Source: a bacterium
GTDB taxonomy: Bacteria; Zhuqueibacterota; QNDG01; JAGLOF01
Length of the DNA stretch: 64,000 bases
Assembly (NCBI GenBank): GCA_016934955.1
Contig: JAFGRY010000008.1
Location: forward strand, 62,001 to 126,000
Reading direction: 5' to 3'
Under the pieces are notes generated by a model. The model had not been told where the DNA came from and made no database searches. It worked only from the letters and a program-made list of their open reading frames with translations. Each line of letters starts with the position of its first letter. Within the stretch, counting starts at the first letter, position 1. Positions 1-8,607 of this stretch are shown here, one piece after another. The position numbers and the translations under genes are program-made.

Positions 1-462
1 TTTCAGTTCCCGGTAGAAGCCCGAGAGTCCGATGATGTTGCCCCGCAGCGAGTTGCCCATGAGCATGCCGCCGATGACCAGGAAATATTTCGCGGAAAAG
101 AGTTCCTGGAGATTGAGCACCGCGATATTGAAATAGGTGATCATCCCGGTAACGGAGAGGAGCAGGGACGCGAAGACGGGCAGAAGGAAGAGCTTTCGGT
201 TCAGATCGCTGTTTTTGATGACCGTAAATGCGGCGGCTGTTACCATGACGAGCATCCAGGCGATGTTGACCAGGGGATTGTCGAGCTGAAAGAGCCAGGT
301 GAGGTAGATGCCCATGAGAAACAGCTGCACTCCCATGCGTGTCACCGAGAGCAGAATCGAACGGGCGATTCCGAGACGCAGATAGCGGCTGAGCCCCAGC
401 GGTATCGCCAGCAGCAGCAGGCACAGTCCCAGGGAAAGGAGCGAGATGTCCTGAGGGCCCAT
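1..462 (-). CDS. FetB/YbbM (UPF0014)-family ABC transporter permease, truncated by window edge
   Basis: Reverse-strand translation reads MGPQDISLLSLGLCLLLLAIPLGLSRYLRLGIARSILLSVTRMGVQLFLMGIYLTWLFQLDNPLVNIAWMLVMV... and later GGMLMGNSLRGNIIGLSGFYREL; overlaps the adjacent ATPase gene. Confidence 0.75.
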   Translation of the reverse strand, partial: MGPQDISLLSLGLCLLLLAIPLGLSRYLRLGIARSILLSVTRMGVQLFLMGIYLTWLFQLDNPLVNIAWMLVMVTAAAFTVIKNSDLNRKLFLLPVFASLLLSVTGMITYFNIAVLNLQELFSAKYFLVIGGMLMGNSLRGNIIGLSGFYRELK

Positions 463-1238
463 CAGCGTTTCTCCATGGTGATGTGCCGGACCGCTCCGTG
501 CCGGCGCCAGGCCGGATCATGGGACACGGCCAGTACGGTCCAGTCGGGATTGGACATGAACATATCCACGACCTTCTCTTTCAGCTGTTCGTCCAGGGCC
601 GAGGTGGCTTCATCGAGCAGGAAGACGCCGCGCTTCAGCAGCAGGCCGGCGAGAACGGCGATCCGCTGTTTTTCCCCTCCCGAGAGGGATTCATACTGCT
701 CTTTCAGGACAGAGGGATCGAGTTCCAGGAACGTGAGGAGTGAGTCCGTCTCTTCCCGGCGAACGTGCAGATGGGCGTTCGCCCTGAACGAGAACAGCCG
801 GGAGAGAATCTCATCCACGGGACCGCTGCCCAGGTCAAGGCCCTGGGCCACGTAGGCGACACGGCGACGAATATCCCAGACGGTACGGCGGGTGACGGGA
901 TGCGGCCCGAACCGTACCAGCCCGCTGTCGGGCTGAACGAATCCCAGCAGCAGGCGCAGCAGGGTGGTTTTCCCCGATCCCGATTTTCCGCTGATCAGCA
1001 CCTTGCCGCCGGCAGGCACTTCCAGGGAGAAGTCCCTGATCACCTGTTTTCCTTCGAAGGTGACGGAGACCGATTCATAGCCGCATACAGCGGTACGCCC
1101 CGTTCCGGCGGGACCGTCGGTGTGCGGACCGGCCCTACTCAATGATCGATATCCTTCCAAGTTCGGTAAGCGCGGTATGCCTGATGCCGTCCGCCTCTTC
1201 CCGCAGGTGCTGCACCCGTTTTTCAACCTTCCGTTCAA
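462..1238 (-). CDS. ABC transporter ATP-binding protein (FetA-like); true start probably internal, near 1130
   Basis: Walker A GKSGSGKTT, signature LSGGEKQR, Walker B VFLLDEATSALD; next to a FetB-like permease. The N-terminal ~35 aa overlap the upstream gene. Confidence 0.85.
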   Translation of the reverse strand: MNGRLKNGCSTCGKRRTASGIPRLPNLEGYRSLSRAGPHTDGPAGTGRTAVCGYESVSVTFEGKQVIRDFSLEVPAGGKVLISGKSGSGKTTLLRLLLGFVQPDSGLVRFGPHPVTRRTVWDIRRRVAYVAQGLDLGSGPVDEILSRLFSFRANAHLHVRREETDSLLTFLELDPSVLKEQYESLSGGEKQRIAVLAGLLLKRGVFLLDEATSALDEQLKEKVVDMFMSNPDWTVLAVSHDPAWRRHGAVRHITMEKR

Positions 1239-2184
1239 CCTTCATTTCAAGGGCGCGGTCGGCGTATCTGAAGGAGGCTTCGAACCGCCCGGTTTCGAGA
1301 CAGCATTTGGCGAGTTTCACCAGACAGGTAACCTCGTTGAACCCGTTGTTCAGTGATTCACCGCGCACCGATGCGAGAATTTCACGGTACACCGGCAGCG
1401 CCTGTTCCCAGGCTTCCGCCTTGAAACGGGTGTCCGCGATCCCCCAGAGAAAGAACCGGCTGCCGGGGAAGCGTTCCAGCCCCTGCTGAAAAAGAGCGAG
1501 CGCTTCCTCGAAATTGCCGCGGTCCCATTCGATCCAGGCGAGACTGTTCAGCCCCACCCAGCGGGTGAAGGTACCCCGCTGCCACGCGATACGCACCTGT
1601 TCGATACCCTGTTCACGTTCATCGGCGATCCAGGGGAGCCATTTCAGGTGCCGGTAGTATTTTCCCGCCCAGTAGCGGTAGCTCCCCAGGCCCAGGAGGG
1701 CATCGTAGAGGGTCGTGTCCAGTTCCACCGCTTTCGCGAGACTGCCGAGGCCGCTTTTCGCCAGGATGAATCCGCTGATGAGACGGCCCGATTTCGCGTC
1801 GTAGAGCCCCCGGTAGCTGCGGGCGCTGCCGAGGTAGAAGTGCAGCCAGGGGTCGTCTTCACTGATCCGCAGCAGCGAGTCCGCGGTGCTGACCGCCCGA
1901 TCGATACAGCGGCTGAACCGTTCTTCCCATTTGTCGGTCTCGTAATCCATCATCATCGACTGGAGCGCGGCGGCTTCGTGTAAATATCCGGCGGGATGAC
2001 CGGGCATGAGCTCGCGAACGCGGTGAAACGTGGCCAGACAGGAGTCGAACTCCAGGGAGAGCGTCTGTTCGATCCCCTGCAGGATCAGCCGCTTCGCTTC
2101 AGGAGGAAAGGAGGTCTGGGCGGAGGCGGAACCGGCGAGCACCAGCAAACAGAGCCCCGCGGCTGTCCCCGGCCGGTTAATCAT
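1135..2184 (-). CDS. secreted tetratricopeptide-repeat protein
   Basis: Signal peptide MINRPGTAAGLCLLVLAGSASA followed by TPR-like helices (EEALALFQQGLERFPGSRFF). Confidence 0.7.
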   Translation of the reverse strand: MINRPGTAAGLCLLVLAGSASAQTSFPPEAKRLILQGIEQTLSLEFDSCLATFHRVRELMPGHPAGYLHEAAALQSMMMDYETDKWEERFSRCIDRAVSTADSLLRISEDDPWLHFYLGSARSYRGLYDAKSGRLISGFILAKSGLGSLAKAVELDTTLYDALLGLGSYRYWAGKYYRHLKWLPWIADEREQGIEQVRIAWQRGTFTRWVGLNSLAWIEWDRGNFEEALALFQQGLERFPGSRFFLWGIADTRFKAEAWEQALPVYREILASVRGESLNNGFNEVTCLVKLAKCCLETGRFEASFRYADRALEMKVERKVEKRVQHLREEADGIRHTALTELGRISIIE

Positions 2185-3595
2185 GGCGCTCCTGCTCCAT
2201 CAGGCGCGACACGGTGACCAGGGTGATATCGCGATCCTGCAGCCCCCTGATCATCTCTCCGAGCTTTTTATGGGGAAAATCCGAGGTGCGATTGGTGCCG
2301 AGATGCATGAGCACGATGACGCCGTTGGCTCCTTCTTCGCTGCCGTTTCCGTAATTGACCACTTTTCCCACGATCTGGTCGGCCGAGTGGTAGAGTGAGG
2401 AGGCGGTGTCGGCCACCCAGTCCAGGGTATCCATGGAGTTGTCCCAGCCCCGGCCGACGGTCCAGCCCGTGTGCCGGTACCCCAGGGAGGCGGCCCAGCG
2501 TAAAATTTCATCGTTGTACTCACCGTAGGGCGCCCTCCAGAGGGGCGCCATGTTCGTGCCGGTTATCTCGCGGTAGAGGCGGGCGGTTTTCTCCAGCTCA
2601 TCCCTGAGCAGGGCTTTGCTGACACCGGGAAGCGTGGTCTGCCTGCGGTTTTCGGCGTAGGAGGTGAGGTGGGGATGGCTCCAGGTGTGGTTTCCCGCTT
2701 CGTGACCCTCTGCCGCGATTCTTTTGACCGTCTCGGGAAAGCTGCGAATGAACTGCCCGGTGAGGAAAAAAGTGGAGTGGATGCCCGCCTCTTTAAGCGC
2801 GTCGAGAATGTCATCGGCGGCGTTGTTGTCCGCACCGCCGTCGAAGGTGAGCGCCGCCTGCCTGCGCTCACGACTGCCCCGCCTGAAATCGGCGGCCGTG
2901 ACCGGCCCGGGAAGAGCAGGCGCTGTCGGCGCCGATACCGCCGTTTCGGCAGGGGGCGGCTCCGCTGCGTAGGTGAGCGTGATCGTCTGCAGTGACGTCA
3001 CTCCGTTGTCAGGGTGAACGGCCCGCACCTCCAGCCGGTTGTCACCCCGGTCCAGTTCTATGTCCCTGAACGTGAACCTGCCCTCTTCGGGCAGCACGGC
3101 ACTGATCACCGAGCCGTCGATCATCAGGGTAATGATCCGGTTCTCCTCCGCCTCTCCCTCGATCGTTACCGTGCTTTTGTGCACGGTTCCGCCCGCCGGC
3201 TGCGTGATGAGGGGGGCCTCCACGAACGGTCTTTCCGGCTGTGTCTCCGCCGCCGCGGTTTTCAATTCGGTAAGCCTGACATTCAGCCGCCAGATGGAAA
3301 TCAGGCAGATGAGAAGGCCGCTTCCCAGCACCACCGACACGCCGGTCCGGGGAGGCGATTCGGCGAGATACCGGAACGGGGAGAGCAGTGTTCTCACCAG
3401 GAGAACCAGCAGCAGGAAGATTCCTTTGAAGAGGTTCCTGCCCAGAAACGCCGCGGCACAGGTGATGCCGCAGAACGATTTTCCGAACAGATCGACGGTG
3501 CAGTTGTAGCAGATGTTTTTCGCACATTCGCTGCACTGGCCCGACGAGACCACGTCGTCATGGGTGTCGCAGTAAATGATTTTTTTCTTTGCCAT
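2177..3595 (-). CDS. B-box-type zinc finger / Ig-like / polysaccharide deacetylase (NodB) fusion
   Basis: N-term CDTHDDVVSSGQCSECAKNICYNC; TM segment; Ig-like repeat; NodB motifs LTFDGGAD, HTWSHPHLT, RAPYGEYND. Confidence 0.85.
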   Translation of the reverse strand: MAKKKIIYCDTHDDVVSSGQCSECAKNICYNCTVDLFGKSFCGITCAAAFLGRNLFKGIFLLLVLLVRTLLSPFRYLAESPPRTGVSVVLGSGLLICLISIWRLNVRLTELKTAAAETQPERPFVEAPLITQPAGGTVHKSTVTIEGEAEENRIITLMIDGSVISAVLPEEGRFTFRDIELDRGDNRLEVRAVHPDNGVTSLQTITLTYAAEPPPAETAVSAPTAPALPGPVTAADFRRGSRERRQAALTFDGGADNNAADDILDALKEAGIHSTFFLTGQFIRSFPETVKRIAAEGHEAGNHTWSHPHLTSYAENRRQTTLPGVSKALLRDELEKTARLYREITGTNMAPLWRAPYGEYNDEILRWAASLGYRHTGWTVGRGWDNSMDTLDWVADTASSLYHSADQIVGKVVNYGNGSEEGANGVIVLMHLGTNRTSDFPHKKLGEMIRGLQDRDITLVTVSRLMEQERHD

Positions 3596-3779
3596 ATACC
3601 TGATGCCCCGGGGATGGGTTTACGGTACATCAAGGTAATCCCCAATCCGTTCAATGTCAAGAGAGAATGTCCGCAAACTCGTTCCGGGCCCGCAGCGGAT
3701 ACCCCCGGACGGGGGACAGGCATGGCATATATACGCGGGAACCCGGCGGAACGGTCGTGCGTATAAAAATTCCAGACTC

Positions 3780-3808
3780 TTGACATGTCCCAAGGAATGT
3801 ATTATATT
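3780..3808 (+). promoter_or_regulatory. sigma70-type promoter (TTGACA-N17-TATATT)
   Basis: TTGACA 3780-3785, 17-nt spacer, TATATT 3803-3808; about 70 nt upstream of the Gld-like operon. Confidence 0.7.
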
Positions 3809-3877
3809 AACTGCTGCTTTGAATATTCTTAAAAAAATATCTATTTCTTCGATTCAGAAATAACATGAGGACCTGTT

Positions 3878-4822
3878 ATGATTGAACTGAACAATGTCTG
3901 CAAGGATTACGGAGACACGAAGGCGCTGAAAAACGTCTCCTTCTCCGTAAAAAAAGGCGAAATCATCGGATTCGTCGGGCCCAACGGCGCGGGCAAGACC
4001 ACTACGATGAAGATCATCACCACCTACACGGCCCAGACCTCGGGAACCGCTTCCGTGGGGGGGTATGATGTGCTGGAAGACCCGCTGAATGTGCGGCGCA
4101 TCATCGGGTATCTTCCGGAAAAAGTACCGCTCTATGACGACATGCTCGTCTCTGAGTATCTCACGTTCATCGGAGAGGCACGACATCTGAACGGCCGCTT
4201 CCGGGAGCGGTATGACTGGGTGATCGAGGCCTGCGGCCTCGAGAGCGCCCTTGCCAAGAAGATCGGCGTTCTCTCCAAGGGATTCCGTCAGCGCACCTGT
4301 CTGGCGCAGGCCCTGATCCATGATCCTGAAGTGCTCATCCTCGACGAACCGACGTCGGGCCTGGATCCGATCCAGATCATCGGCATCCGCAATCTGATCA
4401 GAGATCTCGCCCATGAAAAGACGATCATCCTCAGCACGCACATTCTTCCCGAAGTAGCCAATGTCGCGGACAGAATACTGGTGATCAACGACGGTGAGAT
4501 CGTCGGAAACGGCTCATTCGACGAACTCATCAGTAAAGTGACCAGTAAAGGGTCGGTGTACATCGCCGTCAGATCGGCAAAAAAGGATTTCGAGACAGCG
4601 GTGAAAGATCTGCCGGGCATCAGCGATCTTTCCTATGACAGCACGACACCCAGAGGGGTCGTCGGCTGCCACCTGTATCATAATCCGAAAGACGATATCG
4701 TCGCGGCCCTGAACCGCATCATCAGAGACCGGAAATGGGATGTGCTGGAGTTTCACCGGGAAAGACTCTCCCTCGAGGAGTCGTTCATCCGCTTAACCCG
4801 TTCTCAAGGGGGTGTCTCATGA
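3878..4822 (+). CDS. ABC transporter ATP-binding protein, GldA-like
   Basis: GPNGAGKTTT, LSKGFRQR, LILDEPTSGLDP; followed by GldF/GldG-like genes. Confidence 0.9.
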   Translation: MIELNNVCKDYGDTKALKNVSFSVKKGEIIGFVGPNGAGKTTTMKIITTYTAQTSGTASVGGYDVLEDPLNVRRIIGYLPEKVPLYDDMLVSEYLTFIGEARHLNGRFRERYDWVIEACGLESALAKKIGVLSKGFRQRTCLAQALIHDPEVLILDEPTSGLDPIQIIGIRNLIRDLAHEKTIILSTHILPEVANVADRILVINDGEIVGNGSFDELISKVTSKGSVYIAVRSAKKDFETAVKDLPGISDLSYDSTTPRGVVGCHLYHNPKDDIVAALNRIIRDRKWDVLEFHRERLSLEESFIRLTRSQGGVS

Positions 4823-5547
4823 ATGATACAGGCGTTATTTTCAGGCGTGAATTCCGCGCTTACTTCTACTCTCCCATAGCGTATGTGTTCAGCGTCATTT
4901 TTATCGTGCTGAACAGCAGCCTCTACATGTTTCACTTTTTCTTTATGGGCAACGCGGACATGCGTTCCTTTTTCTCGACGCTGCCGCTGGTGCTGGGACT
5001 GGTGTTCATTCCCGCCATTTCCATGCGGCTCTGGTCGGAAGAAAACAAGCTCGGCACCGTGGAGCTGCTGCTGACCCTGCCCATCAAGACGGAGCACATC
5101 GTCCTCGGCAAGTACCTGGCCAGCCTGGCGTTCTATCTTGTCGCTCTCGCCGGCACACTCACGATCCCGGTGCTGCTGCTGATTCTCGGCCGGCCCGATT
5201 TCGGTCCCATTCTCGGCGGCTATTTCGGATCGGTGCTTCTGGGCGGATTTTTTCTCGCGATCGGCATTTTCATCTCCAGTTTTTTCTCGGATCAGATCGT
5301 CTCCCTGATCATCACCAGTCTTGTCTGCGGATTTCTGACCCTGATCGGGTGGCAGTACGTGCCCATGGTCATCGACGGCTGGATTCCCGGACTGGGTGAA
5401 TTCATGTACAACTATATCGGAGTGACCCGCCATTTCAACGATATTGAACGGGGAGTCATCGATATCAGAAGTGTCATCTACTTTCTTTCCTTTACCGCTC
5501 TTTTCCTCTATCTCAACGCCAAAGCCCTGGAAAGGAGGAAATTCTAA
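4819..5547 (+). CDS. ABC transporter permease, GldF-like
   Basis: MNDTGVIFRREFRAYFYSPIAYVFSVIFIVLNSS...; multi-TM; 4-nt overlap with the ATPase gene. Confidence 0.85.
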   Translation: MNDTGVIFRREFRAYFYSPIAYVFSVIFIVLNSSLYMFHFFFMGNADMRSFFSTLPLVLGLVFIPAISMRLWSEENKLGTVELLLTLPIKTEHIVLGKYLASLAFYLVALAGTLTIPVLLLILGRPDFGPILGGYFGSVLLGGFFLAIGIFISSFFSDQIVSLIITSLVCGFLTLIGWQYVPMVIDGWIPGLGEFMYNYIGVTRHFNDIERGVIDIRSVIYFLSFTALFLYLNAKALERRKF

Positions 5548-7358
5548 TGGCCCAGAATCTAAAACAACAGTTTTTAACGACGTTCATCGCCGGGGCCGTG
5601 CTCCTGTTTGGAATCGCGGTTGTCATCAATATGATCGCCGACAATGCCCATATCGGCCGTTTCGATCTCACGGCCGACCAGGTGTACAAACTCTCTCCCT
5701 CGGTAAAGAAGATCCTCGCCGATCTGGAAGCGCCGATCGAGCTGACCTATTATGTCTCCTCTTCGGAGAAAATGCCCACCCAGTGGAAAAACCTGGAACG
5801 GGATGTCATCGATAAGCTCGAGGAGCTGAAACTGGCGTCCGCGGGCAAACTCACCTACAAGGTGTTCGACCCCTCGGCCGAGGAAGAAAAGGAAGCGATG
5901 CAGCAGCCCGCGGAAGGTGAACCCGCTCCGGATCTTGTCCGCAATACGGACCGGCCGAACACCGATCGGAAAAAGATCGCCCAGCGGCTCTACGAGAAGG
6001 GCGTAATCCCGTTCGGGGTGCAGAGCACCAGCCAGGATGAATTCGCGATAAAGCGGGTCTATTCATCCATCGTGCTTTCCTACCTGGACCGTAAAGAAGA
6101 TGTCATTCAGGAAGTGCGGCCGGAATCCTTCGGGAACCTGGAGTATGAGATCATGTCGAGAATTTATAAACTGATCTCCAACCGGCGGCCGAGGATAGGA
6201 TTCTATCCGGCCCAGCCCGAGATTCCGCCTCAGTACCGCCAATACTACCGTCAGGGACCGCCGCCGGATATGTACGAGTACACGGTAGAGCTGCTCAGGG
6301 AAGCCGGATACGACGTTCAGCGGACCAATATCACCGCCGATGACCCGGTGCCTGAAGACATTCAGACCATGGTGCTGATGGTCGATCAGCAGCTCAGCCA
6401 GCGGCAGCTGTTCGAGATCAGCCGTCTGGCGCATCAAGGCGTGCGCATCGTGCTCGCCGCCCAGCAGAATAACTATCAGATCTCCGCCGGCGGGGAACCG
6501 GGCTCGTTTATGCTTCGCGGCATGCCCGCCCGCCTCAATATCAACAGTATCACCGGCGACTGGGGATTCGAGTTCGATCCCGCTATGTTCATGGACAAAA
6601 GCAGCGCCTATATTCAGATCCCCGTGTACCAGACACGGGACATGGGGCTCTTTTCGGTACGGCAGCAGCGGATGGAACCGGTGACCAAACCGGTGATCAT
6701 CAAGGTGAATCCGGAAAATATCAACACGGATCTCTCCATCTCCAACAAGATCAGCGAGCTGTTTTATCTCTACGGCGGCAGAATCATCCTGAATCGGGAT
6801 GCGGCGAGCGCGGACAGCATTGCGCTGCGCACACTTTTCACCTCAAGCAATTACAGCTGGACCACCCAGGGCAGTCCGTACGGACCCATCAACGAGAACC
6901 CGCCCCCCGACAGCGAGATTCTCAGGCACCAGATCTTCGGCCTCATCGCTGAAGGGACGTTTCCCTCCTCTTTTGCCGGTCAGGTGATCCCGCAGTGGCC
7001 TCCTGATCCCGAAAGCGGGGAGCAGCCGGCCCAGGCGGACTCCAGCGTCTGGAACCCGGGCAGCCCGGTCGAGAACAAGATGCTTGCGTTCGGGTGTACC
7101 AATATGTTTAAAAGCGATGTGCTTCAGTCGGTCACCAGCCACAAGGCGCTGCTGCTCAACGCCGTTGACGCCCTCACGCTCGGTGACGAGCTGATCAACA
7201 TCAGATCGAAGAATATTCATGCCCGCAGGATACGGGAGATCAGCAGCTTCGGCAAGGCCCTTTCAAAGGGATTCGTGGTCTGGCTTATGCCGGCGGTATT
7301 TGTCGTGCTCGGCATATTTTTCACTATCCGCAGAAGGATGGGGCATCACAACCGCTAA
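5547..7358 (+). CDS. GldG-like ABC-type transport auxiliary protein
   Basis: N- and C-terminal TM helices, FDLTADQVYKLSPSVKKIL motif typical of the GldG family. Confidence 0.85.
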   Translation: MAQNLKQQFLTTFIAGAVLLFGIAVVINMIADNAHIGRFDLTADQVYKLSPSVKKILADLEAPIELTYYVSSSEKMPTQWKNLERDVIDKLEELKLASAGKLTYKVFDPSAEEEKEAMQQPAEGEPAPDLVRNTDRPNTDRKKIAQRLYEKGVIPFGVQSTSQDEFAIKRVYSSIVLSYLDRKEDVIQEVRPESFGNLEYEIMSRIYKLISNRRPRIGFYPAQPEIPPQYRQYYRQGPPPDMYEYTVELLREAGYDVQRTNITADDPVPEDIQTMVLMVDQQLSQRQLFEISRLAHQGVRIVLAAQQNNYQISAGGEPGSFMLRGMPARLNINSITGDWGFEFDPAMFMDKSSAYIQIPVYQTRDMGLFSVRQQRMEPVTKPVIIKVNPENINTDLSISNKISELFYLYGGRIILNRDAASADSIALRTLFTSSNYSWTTQGSPYGPINENPPPDSEILRHQIFGLIAEGTFPSSFAGQVIPQWPPDPESGEQPAQADSSVWNPGSPVENKMLAFGCTNMFKSDVLQSVTSHKALLLNAVDALTLGDELINIRSKNIHARRIREISSFGKALSKGFVVWLMPAVFVVLGIFFTIRRRMGHHNR

Positions 7359-7382
7359 CCAAAAAGAAGAAGGAATGGCCGA

Positions 7383-8441
7383 ATGAAAGTACAACATCTC
7401 AAGATATTCGCCGGTGTTTTTGTGTTTTTGTTAGCGATCTATTTTATCACCAGGCCCCGGCATCAAAGCGTCAATCTGGATGAGCTGGTGCAGAATATCG
7501 TGTTCGGCGTGGCCGAGGACGATGTTAGGGCCATCGAGATATATAAGAACACCGGCGGAGAAGCGCAGGCGACGCTGCAGTTCGCAAAGCAGGATGAACA
7601 GTGGCGCATCCCGTCCTATTTCAACGCCAAGGCCCAGAACGGCCGGGTCGAATCGCTGATCAGCGATCTGATCACGATGACGGGAAAGGTCCGCTCGGAT
7701 TCGCCGGAGCACCTCGCCGCTTTCGGGATCACCGATAACCAGGGGGTCCATATCCTGCTCAAGGATGAAACCGGCAAGACCCTGACCAATCTTATTCTCG
7801 GACGGCGTCCGGAAGACAGCGGCAGCAGCTTTGTACGTTTCGCGGGCAACGAAAAGGTCTATTTCGCCGACAAGAGCATCCATTCCCGGCTTTCTCTCAG
7901 CGGATCGACCGATACGCTGACAACCTTCAATGCGAAGAGTTTCGTCGACCTGCAGGCCGTGCAGCAGCAGGAGGACGATCTTGAAATGGCGGCGCTCGTC
8001 GTGAATGGCAGGGAGATGATCCTCAAGAAAGTGGAACGGGAGGTCGACGTGACGAAGCCCGATTCAACCGCTGCCACCGAAACGCGGCAGCAGTGGGTGC
8101 TGATGCGGGGCGAACGGGAAGTGGATCTCGATCAGGAAAAGGTGACATCATTTTTCCGTGATATCTCCACCATTCGTGCGTTGGAAGTCGTGGACCGGAT
8201 CGGCAATTCGCTGGCCGATATCAACAAGTCCCGTCAGTACGGCACCGCCCGCCCCGCGACCTATCTGGTCTTCAAGAAGCCGGACCGGAATCAGGAAAAC
8301 GTCCTTTTCGGCAGTGAATATGAGAAGGACAAGGGCTATTACATGCAGGTGCAGTACGACGGTCTGGTGTACAAAGTCAGCACGTCGGTATATGATAAAA
8401 TCGTAAAGTGGATCAATGAACTGCCTTCTATGACCGGATAA
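7383..8441 (+). CDS. DUF4340 domain-containing protein
   Basis: N-terminal TM helix, paired repeats typical of DUF4340; directly downstream of the GldG-like gene. Confidence 0.75.
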   Translation: MKVQHLKIFAGVFVFLLAIYFITRPRHQSVNLDELVQNIVFGVAEDDVRAIEIYKNTGGEAQATLQFAKQDEQWRIPSYFNAKAQNGRVESLISDLITMTGKVRSDSPEHLAAFGITDNQGVHILLKDETGKTLTNLILGRRPEDSGSSFVRFAGNEKVYFADKSIHSRLSLSGSTDTLTTFNAKSFVDLQAVQQQEDDLEMAALVVNGREMILKKVEREVDVTKPDSTAATETRQQWVLMRGEREVDLDQEKVTSFFRDISTIRALEVVDRIGNSLADINKSRQYGTARPATYLVFKKPDRNQENVLFGSEYEKDKGYYMQVQYDGLVYKVSTSVYDKIVKWINELPSMTG

Positions 8442-8467
8442 CCGGAAAAGTGTACAGGTTTCCGGAC

Positions 8468-8500
8468 AACAGGGGGGACAGTTTTGTCCCCCCTGTTTTA
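8468..8500 (+). terminator. rho-independent terminator
   Basis: Perfect 13-bp inverted repeat AACAGGGGGGACA-GTTT-TGTCCCCCCTGTT followed by TTT. Confidence 0.8.
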
Positions 8501-8527
8501 TAATATGGCTTAAATTGAAAGAAATCA

Positions 8528-8556
8528 TTGACTTTTTACCCTGGAATCGGTAGATT
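8528..8556 (+). promoter_or_regulatory. putative promoter TTGACT-N17-TAGATT
   Basis: -35/-10-like hexamers with 17-nt spacer, upstream of CDS 8608. Confidence 0.5.
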
Positions 8557-8607
8557 TGCCTTAATTCGTCTTGGGGGTATTTTTGCAGGACTGGAGGACG
8601 TTCCGGT

